DNA of 54,334 nucleotides. It comes from an uncultured Blautia sp. (lineage in GTDB: Bacteria; Bacillota; Clostridia; Lachnospirales; Lachnospiraceae). Positions 7,583-15,241 of the stretch are shown here, piece after piece. The translations under genes and the position numbers were made by a program. The DNA lies in NCBI GenBank assembly GCA_934373235.1, contig CAKROW010000012.1:1-54334 (forward strand), read 5' to 3'. Below the pieces are notes generated by a model. It searched no databases. It worked only from the letters and a program-made list of their open reading frames with translations, and was not told the DNA's origin. Position 1 is the stretch's first letter, and each line of letters begins with the position of its first letter.

Positions 7583-8254
7583 ATGACCCGTACAGAAGAT
7601 ATCACTCTTTTTACCGGTATCCTGCCGGAAGAGATCAAAAAGATGGGTGTCTGTTTCCAGACCCGCGAGATAAATTTCAAATCAGGAGAAACCATCATGG
7701 CATATTCCACCACCATGGTAAAGGTAGGTGTTGTTCTTGAAGGACAGGCAGTTCTCTGCTGCAGTGAATCTGACGGAACAGAATATCTTATCGAAGAGCT
7801 TTTTAAGGACAGCGTATTCGGAGAACCTTTTCTCCTGCCTGCTGATTCCCGACATTATTATATTATGGCCAGAACCGCTGTACGTGTCCTCTTCATTGAT
7901 TATCAGCATGTGATCAAACGCTGTCCCAATGCCTGTCACCACCACAGTCAGCTTGTCAGCAACCTTCTTCAGCTTATGGCACATAAATCCGGCCAGCAGA
8001 CAGACCGGATCTACCTGCTCTCAAGATCCACCACAAGAAAAAAGCTGCTGGCATATCTCACTGCCCTCGCCTCAGAAAGGGGAAACTCCTGCTTTACCCT
8101 CCCCATGTCCTACACAGATCTGGCCCTTTACCTCAGCGTGGACAGAAGTGCCATGATGCGGGAGCTGAAAAATCTGTGTAACCAGAATATCCTCACCAAA
8201 AACGGCCGCAGCATACAGCTTCTGGATCCTGACGCAGATCAGAACAATCCGTAG
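7583..8254 (+). CDS. Crp/Fnr-family transcriptional regulator
   Basis: A 223-residue regulator with an N-terminal cyclic-nucleotide-binding-like beta-roll (residues about 10-110), a long connecting helix and a C-terminal winged helix (SYTDLALYLSVDRSAMMREL at 176-195). It lacks the N-terminal four-Cys cluster of E. coli Fnr. It does carry C114, C118 and H119-H121 at the start of the dimer helix (RCPNACHHH), a possible metal, haem or redox site. It starts at ATG with an AAGGAGA site. Divergence from fprA, and the palindrome at -41.5 of the fprA promoter, suggest it senses O2, NO or redox stress and activates fprA. That is inference; the ligand cannot be read from the sequence. Confidence 0.9.
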   Translation: MTRTEDITLFTGILPEEIKKMGVCFQTREINFKSGETIMAYSTTMVKVGVVLEGQAVLCCSESDGTEYLIEELFKDSVFGEPFLLPADSRHYYIMARTAVRVLFIDYQHVIKRCPNACHHHSQLVSNLLQLMAHKSGQQTDRIYLLSRSTTRKKLLAYLTALASERGNSCFTLPMSYTDLALYLSVDRSAMMRELKNLCNQNILTKNGRSIQLLDPDADQNNP

Positions 8255-8259
8255 ACCGT

Positions 8260-8276
8260 TTTCCCACAGTGGGAAA
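8260..8276. promoter_or_regulatory. Odd palindrome after the crp-like gene
   Basis: TTTCCCACAGTGGGAAA, 8+1+8, lies 5 bp after the crp-like stop and before the terminator. It has the same layout as the TTTCTCAC-N-GTGAGAAA arms after fprA (shared pattern TTTCNCAC-N-GTGNGAAA). Confidence 0.4.
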
Positions 8277-8294
8277 TCCAAATATATACCACGC

Positions 8295-8328
8295 CAAAAG
8301 CCGGAAGTGTCTCCACTTCCGGCTTTTG
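8295..8328. terminator. Bidirectional terminator between crp-like gene and pckA
   Basis: A perfect 15-bp stem CAAAAGCCGGAAGTG / CACTTCCGGCTTTTG with a 4-nt loop. T-rich arms on both strands fit the convergent gene arrangement. Confidence 0.85.
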
Positions 8329-8361
8329 TATATTCACTTATTCAGTTATATGATTTCGTGA

Positions 8362-9966
8362 TTATGCCTGAGGACCAGCTGCTACAAGTGCTTTACCAGC
8401 TTCATTTCCCTCATATTTAGCAAAGTTCTTAACGAATCTTGCTGCAAGGTCTTTAGCTTTTGTCTCCCACTCTGCTGCATCAGCATATGTGTCGCGTGGG
8501 TCAAGGATTGCAGGATCTACACCCGGAAGCTCTGTCGGAACCTCGAAGTTGAAGAACGGGATCTTCTTTGTAGGAGCCTTGAGGATAGATCCGTCAAGGA
8601 TTGCATCGATGATACCACGTGTATCTTTGATGGAGATACGTTTTCCGGTTCCATTCCAGCCTGTGTTAACAAGGTAAGCCTTAGCTCCGCTCTTGTCCAT
8701 CTTCTTAACAAGCTCCTCAGCGTATTTTGTCGGATGAAGCTCAAGGAATGCCTGTCCGAAGCAAGCTGAGAATGTAGGTGTAGGCTCTGTGATTCCACGC
8801 TCTGTACCAGCAAGTTTAGCTGTGAATCCAGACAGGAAGTAGTACTGTGTCTGCTCCGGTGTCAGGATAGATACTGGAGGAAGTACTCCGAATGCATCTG
8901 CGGAAAGGAAGATAACCTCTTTAGCTGCCGGTGCGGAAGATACAGGGCGAACGATGTTCTCAATGTGATTGATCGGGTAGGAAACACGTGTATTCTCTGT
9001 TACGCTCTTGTCAGCAAAGTCGATCTTGCCCTCAGCATCAAGTGTAACGTTCTCAAGAAGAGCGTCACGTCTGATAGCATTGTAGATGTCCGGCTCAGAC
9101 TCTTTGTCAAGGTTGATAACCTTAGCGTAGCATCCACCCTCGAAGTTGAATACTCCGTTGTCATCCCAGCCGTGCTCGTCATCACCGATCAGAAGACGTT
9201 TAGGATCTGTGGAAAGTGTTGTCTTACCTGTTCCGGAAAGACCGAAGAAGATTGCTGTGTTCTCTCCGTTAAGGTCTGTGTTTGCAGAGCAGTGCATGGA
9301 AGCGATGCCCTTAAGCGGCAGATAGTAGTTCATCATGGAGAACATACCCTTCTTCATCTCTCCGCCGTACCATGTATTAACGATAACCTGCTCACGGCTT
9401 GTAATGTTGAACATTACAGCAGTCTCAGAGTTAAGTCCTAATTCTTTGTAGTTCTCAACTTTAGCCTTGGATGCGTTGTAAACAACGAAGTCCGGCTCAA
9501 AGTTCTCAAGCTCCTCAGCAGTTGGTCTGATGAACATGTTTGTTACGAAATGAGCCTGCCAAGCAACCTCAACGATGAAACGGATAGCCATACGTGTGTC
9601 TTTGTTAGCTCCGCAGAAGGCATCTACTACGAAAAGTCTCTTGTTGGAAAGCTCTTTCTTAGCAAGATCTTTAACTGCATCCCATGCTTCCTGAGTTGCC
9701 GGATGGTTATCGTTCTTGTACTCATCAGATGTCCACCAAACTGTATCTTTGGAGTTCTCATCCATAACGATGTATTTATCTTTAGGAGAACGTCCTGTGT
9801 AGATACCTGTCATAACGTTAACTGCGCCAAGCTCGCTGACCTGACCTTTCTCAAATCCCTCAAGCTCCGGTTTGGTCTCTTCCTCAAATAATACATCATA
9901 AGAAGGATTGTAGACGATCTCAGTTGTTCCGGTAATACCATACTTTGTTAAATCGATTTTTGCCAT
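8362..9966 (-). CDS. pckA: Phosphoenolpyruvate carboxykinase (ATP)
   Basis: A 534-residue enzyme interconverting oxaloacetate + ATP with phosphoenolpyruvate + CO2 + ADP. In anaerobic gut Firmicutes it can run toward oxaloacetate to fix CO2, or toward PEP for gluconeogenesis. The kinase P-loop GLSGTGKTT is at 242-250, the metal-binding GDDEHGW at 261-267, and RSPKDKYIV at 59-67 binds oxaloacetate. Length is normal for the family. It is monocistronic. Codon use is strongly biased (GTT/GCT/AAG), suggesting high expression. A leader of about 100 nt with hairpins precedes it. Confidence 0.97.
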   Translation of the reverse strand: MAKIDLTKYGITGTTEIVYNPSYDVLFEEETKPELEGFEKGQVSELGAVNVMTGIYTGRSPKDKYIVMDENSKDTVWWTSDEYKNDNHPATQEAWDAVKDLAKKELSNKRLFVVDAFCGANKDTRMAIRFIVEVAWQAHFVTNMFIRPTAEELENFEPDFVVYNASKAKVENYKELGLNSETAVMFNITSREQVIVNTWYGGEMKKGMFSMMNYYLPLKGIASMHCSANTDLNGENTAIFFGLSGTGKTTLSTDPKRLLIGDDEHGWDDNGVFNFEGGCYAKVINLDKESEPDIYNAIRRDALLENVTLDAEGKIDFADKSVTENTRVSYPINHIENIVRPVSSAPAAKEVIFLSADAFGVLPPVSILTPEQTQYYFLSGFTAKLAGTERGITEPTPTFSACFGQAFLELHPTKYAEELVKKMDKSGAKAYLVNTGWNGTGKRISIKDTRGIIDAILDGSILKAPTKKIPFFNFEVPTELPGVDPAILDPRDTYADAAEWETKAKDLAARFVKNFAKYEGNEAGKALVAAGPQA

Positions 9967-10066
9967 CTTAACATTTACCTCTCTTCTTTAATTATGATAG
10001 CCACCTGCTGGGATCAGCAGGCTTAGCGGTATCCTGCCTGGAAATTGGTATTTCCAACTTCTCTAC
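9967..10066 (-). other. Structured 5' leader of pckA
   Basis: The untranslated leader of pckA (about 100 nt) folds into at least two hairpins: GGAAA-TACCAA-TTTCC near 10040-10055, and CCTGCTG-ATC-CCAGCAGG near 10002-10020. There is no T run, so it is not an evident attenuator. I do not recognise a known riboswitch class. Confidence 0.4.
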
Positions 10067-10071
10067 CCACA

Positions 10072-10120
10072 ATTATACATAAATCCCCCGTAAAAGCAAC
10101 TGAAAAAATGCATTTTCAGT
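10072..10120 (-). promoter_or_regulatory. pckA promoter with upstream palindrome
   Basis: On the minus strand TTGCTT (10099-10094) and TATAAT (10077-10072) are 16 bp apart. Directly upstream, 10099-10120 forms ACTGAAAA-N6-TTTTCAGT with perfect 8-bp arms, a possible activator site abutting the -35 box. The rest of 10121-10295 is A+T-rich and shows nothing else. Confidence 0.6.
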
Positions 10121-10295
10121 AAAAAACGATAAATTTTTAACAGCATTTATACTTCTTCTTGACATTTTCTGCTCTGCTACTACAATATAGTTAACAATAA
10201 CTATTATATATATTTATTATAATTAATATACATTTTTTGTATATATCAGTGGATGTCCTCCCATCTGCTCTATTTTTATGGAAAGAAGGATTGAA

Positions 10296-11624
10296 ATGTC
10301 AGCAGTAAATATCAAACCAAACCATATGGAGATTCCGTGGCATGAATATACCAGAAAGGATGAAACTGTTCCTGTTACACAGGCCTGTCTTTCTGAAAAA
10401 TCCTCTGTTGTAGGACGTACCGGGATGATGCTCCTTTCCTGTGGTACCGGAGCATGGCGTGTGCGAAGCTCCATGAACGCACTTTCGGAATCTCTGGGAA
10501 TCACCTGTACAGCCGATATCGGCCTGTTGTCCATAAGCTATACCTGCTTTGACGGCACAGACAGTTTTTCCCAGTCCTTATGTCTTACTACTACCGGAGT
10601 AAACACCTCCCGGCTTAACAGACTGGAACGCTTTGTCAGTGATTTTGCCACGGAGGGAAGTCGCATGACCGGAGAGGAACTCCACTCACATCTGGATCAG
10701 ATCGAACAGACCCACGGACTTTATTCTCCTGTGGCACTGGGATTTGCTTCTGCGCTTGCATGTGGGGCATTTACCTTTCTTCTTGGTGGCGGCCCTCTGG
10801 AAATGATTCTTGCCTTTATAGGGGCAGGAATCGGAAACGGGCTTCGCAGCAAACTTACCAAACACCATTACACACTTTTTCTGTGCATTGCCGCTTCTGT
10901 CGCTTCTGCCTGTCTGGTGTACGCAGGATCACTGAAAGCAGCAGAGCTTTTGTTCCACATTTCCTCCCGTCATGAGGCCGGCTATATCTGCTCCATGCTG
11001 TTTATCATTCCCGGATTTCCTTTTATCACCAGTGGTATCGACCTTGCCAAGCTGGATATGCGTTCAGGACTGGAACGGTTTACCTACTCTATCATTATTG
11101 TGGCAGTTGCAACCATTGCAGCGTGGCTCATGGCACTGCTTCTCAATCTGAAGCCGGAAGATTTCCCAAAACAGAATCTGACCCCCTTTGTGCATCTTCT
11201 TCTCCGCCTTGTGGCCGGTTTCTGCGGTGTATTTGGATTCTCTGTTATGTTCAACAGTCCTATTTCCCTGGCTGCTACAGCGGCAGTGATCGGTTCCATC
11301 TCCAATACTCTTCGACTGGAGCTTGTGGATCTTTTCGGTTTTCCACCGGCTGCAGCGGCTTTTCTTGGAGCACTGTGTGCAGGGCTTCTGGCTTCCCTTA
11401 TCAAAAACAGGATTGGTTTCCCCAGAATCTCCGTTACAGTTCCTTCTATTGTGATCATGGTACCTGGACTGTACCTGTATAAAGCTATCTACAATCTGGG
11501 AATCATGTCCCTGAATGTTTCCGCTTCCTGGTTTGCCTCGGCTATCCTGATCATTACAGCACTGCCTCTTGGCCTTATTTTTGCAAGGATCCTTACAGAT
11601 CATACATTCCGGTACTGCACCTAA
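10296..11624 (+). CDS. ThrE-family threonine/serine exporter-like membrane protein
   Basis: About 442 residues with a cytoplasmic N-terminal domain (to about residue 140) and roughly ten hydrophobic segments. It combines the two halves that are often separate genes in Firmicutes (DUF1212 and DUF3815 type): GLLSISYTCFDGTD...TSRLNRLERFVSDF in the first half, and ASALACGAFTFLLGGGPLEM plus FIIPGFPFITSGIDLAKLDMRSG in the membrane part. ThrE of Corynebacterium exports threonine and serine; the substrate here is unproven. I start at 10296 because AAGGA lies 6 nt upstream; the in-frame ATG at 10278 has no ribosome site. It diverges from pckA. Confidence 0.88.
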   Translation: MSAVNIKPNHMEIPWHEYTRKDETVPVTQACLSEKSSVVGRTGMMLLSCGTGAWRVRSSMNALSESLGITCTADIGLLSISYTCFDGTDSFSQSLCLTTTGVNTSRLNRLERFVSDFATEGSRMTGEELHSHLDQIEQTHGLYSPVALGFASALACGAFTFLLGGGPLEMILAFIGAGIGNGLRSKLTKHHYTLFLCIAASVASACLVYAGSLKAAELLFHISSRHEAGYICSMLFIIPGFPFITSGIDLAKLDMRSGLERFTYSIIIVAVATIAAWLMALLLNLKPEDFPKQNLTPFVHLLLRLVAGFCGVFGFSVMFNSPISLAATAAVIGSISNTLRLELVDLFGFPPAAAAFLGALCAGLLASLIKNRIGFPRISVTVPSIVIMVPGLYLYKAIYNLGIMSLNVSASWFASAILIITALPLGLIFARILTDHTFRYCT

Positions 11625-11645
11625 TATGGATTTTGCTATATATAA

Positions 11646-11693
11646 AAAAGTTCCTGTTCCCGAAAATATCACCGGAAACAGGAATTTTTTTAT
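11646..11693. terminator. Terminator between convergent genes
   Basis: TTCCTGTT...AACAGGAA stem with one internal mismatch, flanked by AAAAAA on the left and TTTTTTT on the right. It can serve both the exporter gene and the minus-strand gene at 11706. Confidence 0.75.
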
Positions 11694-11705
11694 CTTTTCT
11701 GTATT

Positions 11706-12467
11706 TTAATCTCCTACGATCTCATCTGCTGCTTTTATCATTCTTCCCAGACGGTCTGCAAACTTGTGGATCGGAAGAAATACGCCAAGACCATCATATC
11801 TTTTTCCTCCGTCCTCCACATTATCCTGTCCATAATAAACAAAGGACCTGGGAAGCTTACGCTGGAGCTTCATCATAATATCCCACACCGCTGCATATGC
11901 CTGTGCCTCAGTTTCCTTAAGTTTTACGCTGTCAGGGAGTTCATACACCAGAAGTACCCCGATATGGTCGCCCATCTTGTACTCTTCCACTTCCATGGTA
12001 TCTTTATTGTAGCTGTGGCGTTTACGGTATCCATAGGCAAGATACATCTTTACGCCTTCTTTTTTGCGGAAAACCTTGCAGAAACGGTTATAATCTTTTT
12101 CACTTACACGAATCCCGAAGTCTGTTCCGTTCTTTCTCAGGAGATTTCCATCCTCATCTGTAAGAAGCACCGGATTCGCCTGTCCATCCGCATTAAACCT
12201 GAACGGGATCAGAAAGGCATTTCGCAGAAGATCGAACATACTGTTCTCGCACAGTGCCATAAGAAACGCTGTAAGATCTCTGTTTTCATAGGAATTTAAA
12301 AGTGCTGCCGCAAATTTATCCGGTGGCAGATATCCACCATCTATATCAAGTCCGGCATTGACAGATTCATAAAAAGTTTCCGTCAGTCTTCTGCAGGCCT
12401 CCGGATCTTTTCGTATTTCCTCAAACAGCAGTTCCGGTTTTTCTTCTCTTGGAAAAATCGTATTCAT
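11706..12467 (-). CDS. Conserved-looking cytoplasmic protein, unknown function
   Basis: A 253-residue soluble protein I do not recognise. It has no signal peptide or membrane segment. The middle (about residues 68-110: a helix, then LIPFRF...NPVLLTDEDGNLLR) faintly recalls SseB-type domains, but this is weak. The C-terminal part has YRKRHSYNKDTMEVEEYKMGDHIGVLLVYELPDSV and a final acidic tail. It lies 27 bp downstream of the DUF1275 gene on the same strand and may be co-transcribed. The ATG has only a modest ribosome site (AAGGGTGG about 8 nt upstream). Confidence 0.75.
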   Translation of the reverse strand: MNTIFPREEKPELLFEEIRKDPEACRRLTETFYESVNAGLDIDGGYLPPDKFAAALLNSYENRDLTAFLMALCENSMFDLLRNAFLIPFRFNADGQANPVLLTDEDGNLLRKNGTDFGIRVSEKDYNRFCKVFRKKEGVKMYLAYGYRKRHSYNKDTMEVEEYKMGDHIGVLLVYELPDSVKLKETEAQAYAAVWDIMMKLQRKLPRSFVYYGQDNVEDGGKRYDGLGVFLPIHKFADRLGRMIKAADEIVGD

Positions 12468-12494
12468 GATGATCCACCCTTTCTGTAACCGCCA

Positions 12495-13184
12495 TTAATA
12501 TGCATATTTTTTTGTAAACATCAGTCCAAAGCTTATAAGAAGCAGAAGACTTGAGATCCAGATGGCCGGATATCCGATCCTGATGGAAAGATTTCCTCCA
12601 CCGCCGGCGCCCAGGGCAAAGAAAAAGATGATCCCAAAATAATAAAGTGCCTGGCGCATCTGCTCCGGACGTCTTTCTCTTAAGAACGTGGACAGTGCCG
12701 CAGTACCACTTCTCAGGTTTCCGATGCACATGGTACTTGCATAGGAATACCCATCCATCTTACGAAAAGTCTGAACCTGCATGGCACAGGAAAATGATAC
12801 CAGGACCGTAGCCGCCATATCCATACTCTCAGGCATGAAGCCTACTGCAAAAAGTATCAGGATTTCTATGAGAAGGATACCCTGCCTCCAGTGAAGCCTC
12901 CGGGCATACCGGAACCTGCTCTGAATCCTTTCTGCCATGAACACTCCAAGGGCAAAGGACAAAAGTGGCAGAAGATATCTCAGTCCGTCGATCCACTCTC
13001 CAGTCATAAAGTGCTGGCTCATCAGCACCACATTTCCGGTCTGGGCATTGGAAAACACTTCTTTTCTTGTAAAGTACGTATACGCGTCCTGAAATCCGCC
13101 TGACATAGCCAGAAATATGCTGGTAATAAATGCCTCTGACATCTGCCTGTCCCTGCTTTTTACAGGATTCTTTCCTGAAACCAA
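12495..13184 (-). CDS. YoaK/DUF1275-family membrane protein
   Basis: A 229-residue protein with about six transmembrane segments. AMSGGFQDAYTYFTRKEVFSNAQTGNVVLMS is the DUF1275 signature, and the later GNLRSGTAALSTFL and GAGGGGNL segments also fit. The family's function is unknown. The start is TTG at 13184, chosen because AGGGAG lies 9 nt upstream and no ATG lies nearby. It diverges from a LysR regulator with about 120 bp between them, so that regulator may control it. Confidence 0.88.
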   Translation of the reverse strand: MVSGKNPVKSRDRQMSEAFITSIFLAMSGGFQDAYTYFTRKEVFSNAQTGNVVLMSQHFMTGEWIDGLRYLLPLLSFALGVFMAERIQSRFRYARRLHWRQGILLIEILILFAVGFMPESMDMAATVLVSFSCAMQVQTFRKMDGYSYASTMCIGNLRSGTAALSTFLRERRPEQMRQALYYFGIIFFFALGAGGGGNLSIRIGYPAIWISSLLLLISFGLMFTKKYAY

Positions 13185-13307
13185 AACAAATCACTCCCTG
13201 TCATTGATTTTTTTCCCCGTGTGTATTATAGTTTCATCATAATAAAATGTAAAACGTATTATTAATATTGTGATCATATCATTATGACATATACAGGAGA
13301 TTTCCCC

Positions 13308-14186
13308 ATGATACCTTATGACTATTACAAGATCTTTTACTATGTGGCCCAGTACAAAAGCTTCACAAAAGCTGCCAGGGTCCTCAACAACAACCAGCCC
13401 AACGTGACACGATGCATGAACAATCTGGAGCAGGAACTGAAATGTACCCTGTTTCTCCGCTCCAACAAGGGCATTGTCCTCACTCCTGAGGGCAGGCAGC
13501 TTTATGAGCACGTTTCCATCGCATGTGAACAGCTTGCTGTAGGTGAGGCTGAGATCCGCCAGAACGGTGAACTGGAAAACGGTCTTGTGACTATAGGCGC
13601 CAGCGAAAATGCCCTGAGGCTTATCCTTCTGGAAAAACTGGAGGCTTTCCGCCAGGCTTATCCACATGTGCGGCTGAGGCTTTTTAATCATTCCACCCCC
13701 CAGGCTGTACAGGCTCTCAAAAACTATACAGCCGACTTCGCAGTAGTCACCTCCCCGGTTTCCATACATAAGCCCCTGCAAAAAACCACACTGTTGAAAT
13801 ACCACGATGTTCTTATATGTGGTTCCAAATATAAAGAACTTGCCTTACGTCCCAGAAACCTCAAAGATCTTATGAATATCCCAATGGTATCTTTAGGCGA
13901 AAATACCGGAACCAGAGAACTTTATATGAATTACTTTATGGAGCAGCATCTTAATTTCCAGCCGGATATTGAAGCAGCTACCACTGATCAGGTTCTTCCC
14001 ATGATCGTCCACAATCTTGGAATAGGCTTTTACCCGGAATCTCTGGCAGAGGAGGTGATCCGCAACGGCAAGATCTGCTCCATCCCCCTTCTTGAGCCTC
14101 TTCCGGAACGTGAGGTCTGCCTGATCACAAACGGCAGCACTGCCATGAGTGCTGCCGTCAAAAAAGTGATCAAATTTATTGAATGA
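13308..14186 (+). CDS. LysR-family transcriptional regulator
   Basis: A 292-residue LysR regulator. The N-terminal winged helix runs over about residues 1-60 (FYYVAQYKSFTKAARVLNNNQPNVTRCMNNLEQELKCTLFLRSNKG), followed by a substrate-binding-like effector domain with GASENALRLILLEKLEAF and later LGIGFYPESLAEE. The start is set at 13308, where AGGAGA lies 6 nt upstream; an ATG at 13284 is in frame but has no ribosome site. It diverges from the DUF1275 gene, its likeliest target. The co-inducer is unknown. Confidence 0.93.
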   Translation: MIPYDYYKIFYYVAQYKSFTKAARVLNNNQPNVTRCMNNLEQELKCTLFLRSNKGIVLTPEGRQLYEHVSIACEQLAVGEAEIRQNGELENGLVTIGASENALRLILLEKLEAFRQAYPHVRLRLFNHSTPQAVQALKNYTADFAVVTSPVSIHKPLQKTTLLKYHDVLICGSKYKELALRPRNLKDLMNIPMVSLGENTGTRELYMNYFMEQHLNFQPDIEAATTDQVLPMIVHNLGIGFYPESLAEEVIRNGKICSIPLLEPLPEREVCLITNGSTAMSAAVKKVIKFIE

Positions 14187-14191
14187 TCATA

Positions 14192-15031
14192 TTATTTCTT
14201 TTCTTCATCCACATACACACGTTCAATGTGTATGGCCAGATATCCGATCTCTGTCTCATCCAGATCACGGCCCAGGCTTCTGCCCAGACTCCGGCACACA
14301 TCCGCTGCGATCTGGTAGGAGCCGGGATATTTTTCTTCTATATAGTCATTCATATCCAGTTTCAGCGTTTCCCCTGTGGAAGCCCTGGCAACCATGTACT
14401 TCACATGGTTCATAAGGCGGTTGTAAGACAGTGAGATCACATCGATGGTTTTGCCTGTTGCCTTCTCGATCATCCGGATACATTCCCGCACTGCCCTGGC
14501 AGTCTGCATTGCAACAGATACCTTCTCATCTCCCAGTGCGGAATGGATATGAAGTGCCACATATCCGGTCTCATTGTCATCGATCTGAATCCCGTAGCGT
14601 TCCATAAGGATCTTTTTCAGGATCTCCGCAACCTTGAATTCGCTGTAAAAAAGTACCTTGATGTCCTCAGTAAGAGGATTGCTGATCTGTTCGTTCCTCC
14701 TGATCCTGGCAACTGCAAATGCAATATGGTCTGCCAGTGGAAAAAGTATCTTACGGTCCAGGCTTTCACCGAAGGTCTTCTCTGCCTCTTTCAGGATCTC
14801 GTCTGCAATCTCCAGAAATTCCGGATCCATTCCCTTTACCAGCTCTTTTGCAGAGCCACGCTCCGTGTCCTGGGCCAGCCTGTAAAGAGTACACTCTGCA
14901 GGTGCCTCAAAACGCTGGCTTACCTTTTTGCCAAATCCCACTCCTTTTCCCAGAAGCACATATTCCTGATTTTCGTCCATATTGATGGCGATCACGCCAT
15001 TGTTATTCAGAACCTTACTTACTCTGTACAT
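14192..15031 (-). CDS. PRD-containing transcription antiterminator (LicT/GlcT type)
   Basis: About 279 residues. The first 55 (MYRVSKVLNNNGVIAIN...GKGVGFGKK) are a co-antiterminator RNA-binding domain, followed by two PTS-regulation domains (about 70-170 and 175-279) with conserved His residues in DHIAFAVARI, ALHIHSA, MNHVKYM and AIHIERV. Such proteins bind a RAT hairpin and block an overlapping terminator when their PRDs are set by PTS phosphorylation. A readable RAT stands in front of the adjacent ptsG gene, its evident target. The start at 15031 matches the usual N-terminus and follows GGGGA; an upstream ATG at 15052 is possible. A weak TTTACA-17-TAGGAT promoter lies just upstream, but co-transcription with ptsG is also possible. 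Confidence 0.92.
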   Translation of the reverse strand: MYRVSKVLNNNGVIAINMDENQEYVLLGKGVGFGKKVSQRFEAPAECTLYRLAQDTERGSAKELVKGMDPEFLEIADEILKEAEKTFGESLDRKILFPLADHIAFAVARIRRNEQISNPLTEDIKVLFYSEFKVAEILKKILMERYGIQIDDNETGYVALHIHSALGDEKVSVAMQTARAVRECIRMIEKATGKTIDVISLSYNRLMNHVKYMVARASTGETLKLDMNDYIEEKYPGSYQIAADVCRSLGRSLGRDLDETEIGYLAIHIERVYVDEEKK

Positions 15032-15126
15032 CCCATTTTCCCCACAATCCATAGAACTATTGCTATCCTACCAGAATTCGGTCTGAATGTAAATCCATAC
15101 CTGATATGTTTATTTTTTCACAGATA

Positions 15127-15154
15127 ACAGGGCGCACCCGAAAGCACGCCCTGT
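15127..15154. terminator. Hairpin after ptsG
   Basis: ACAGGGCG / CGCCCTGT stem between ptsG and the antiterminator gene. On the minus strand no T run follows, so it may be a 3' stabiliser or weak terminator that lets some transcripts continue. Confidence 0.45.
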
Positions 15155-15241
15155 ACTGTATTTTGTATAGCCAGGCAGATATTCCCAATCCGCTACATCA
15201 CCTGTTTTTCAGCGGTGGCAGTTTCCGGATCTCACCAAAGA

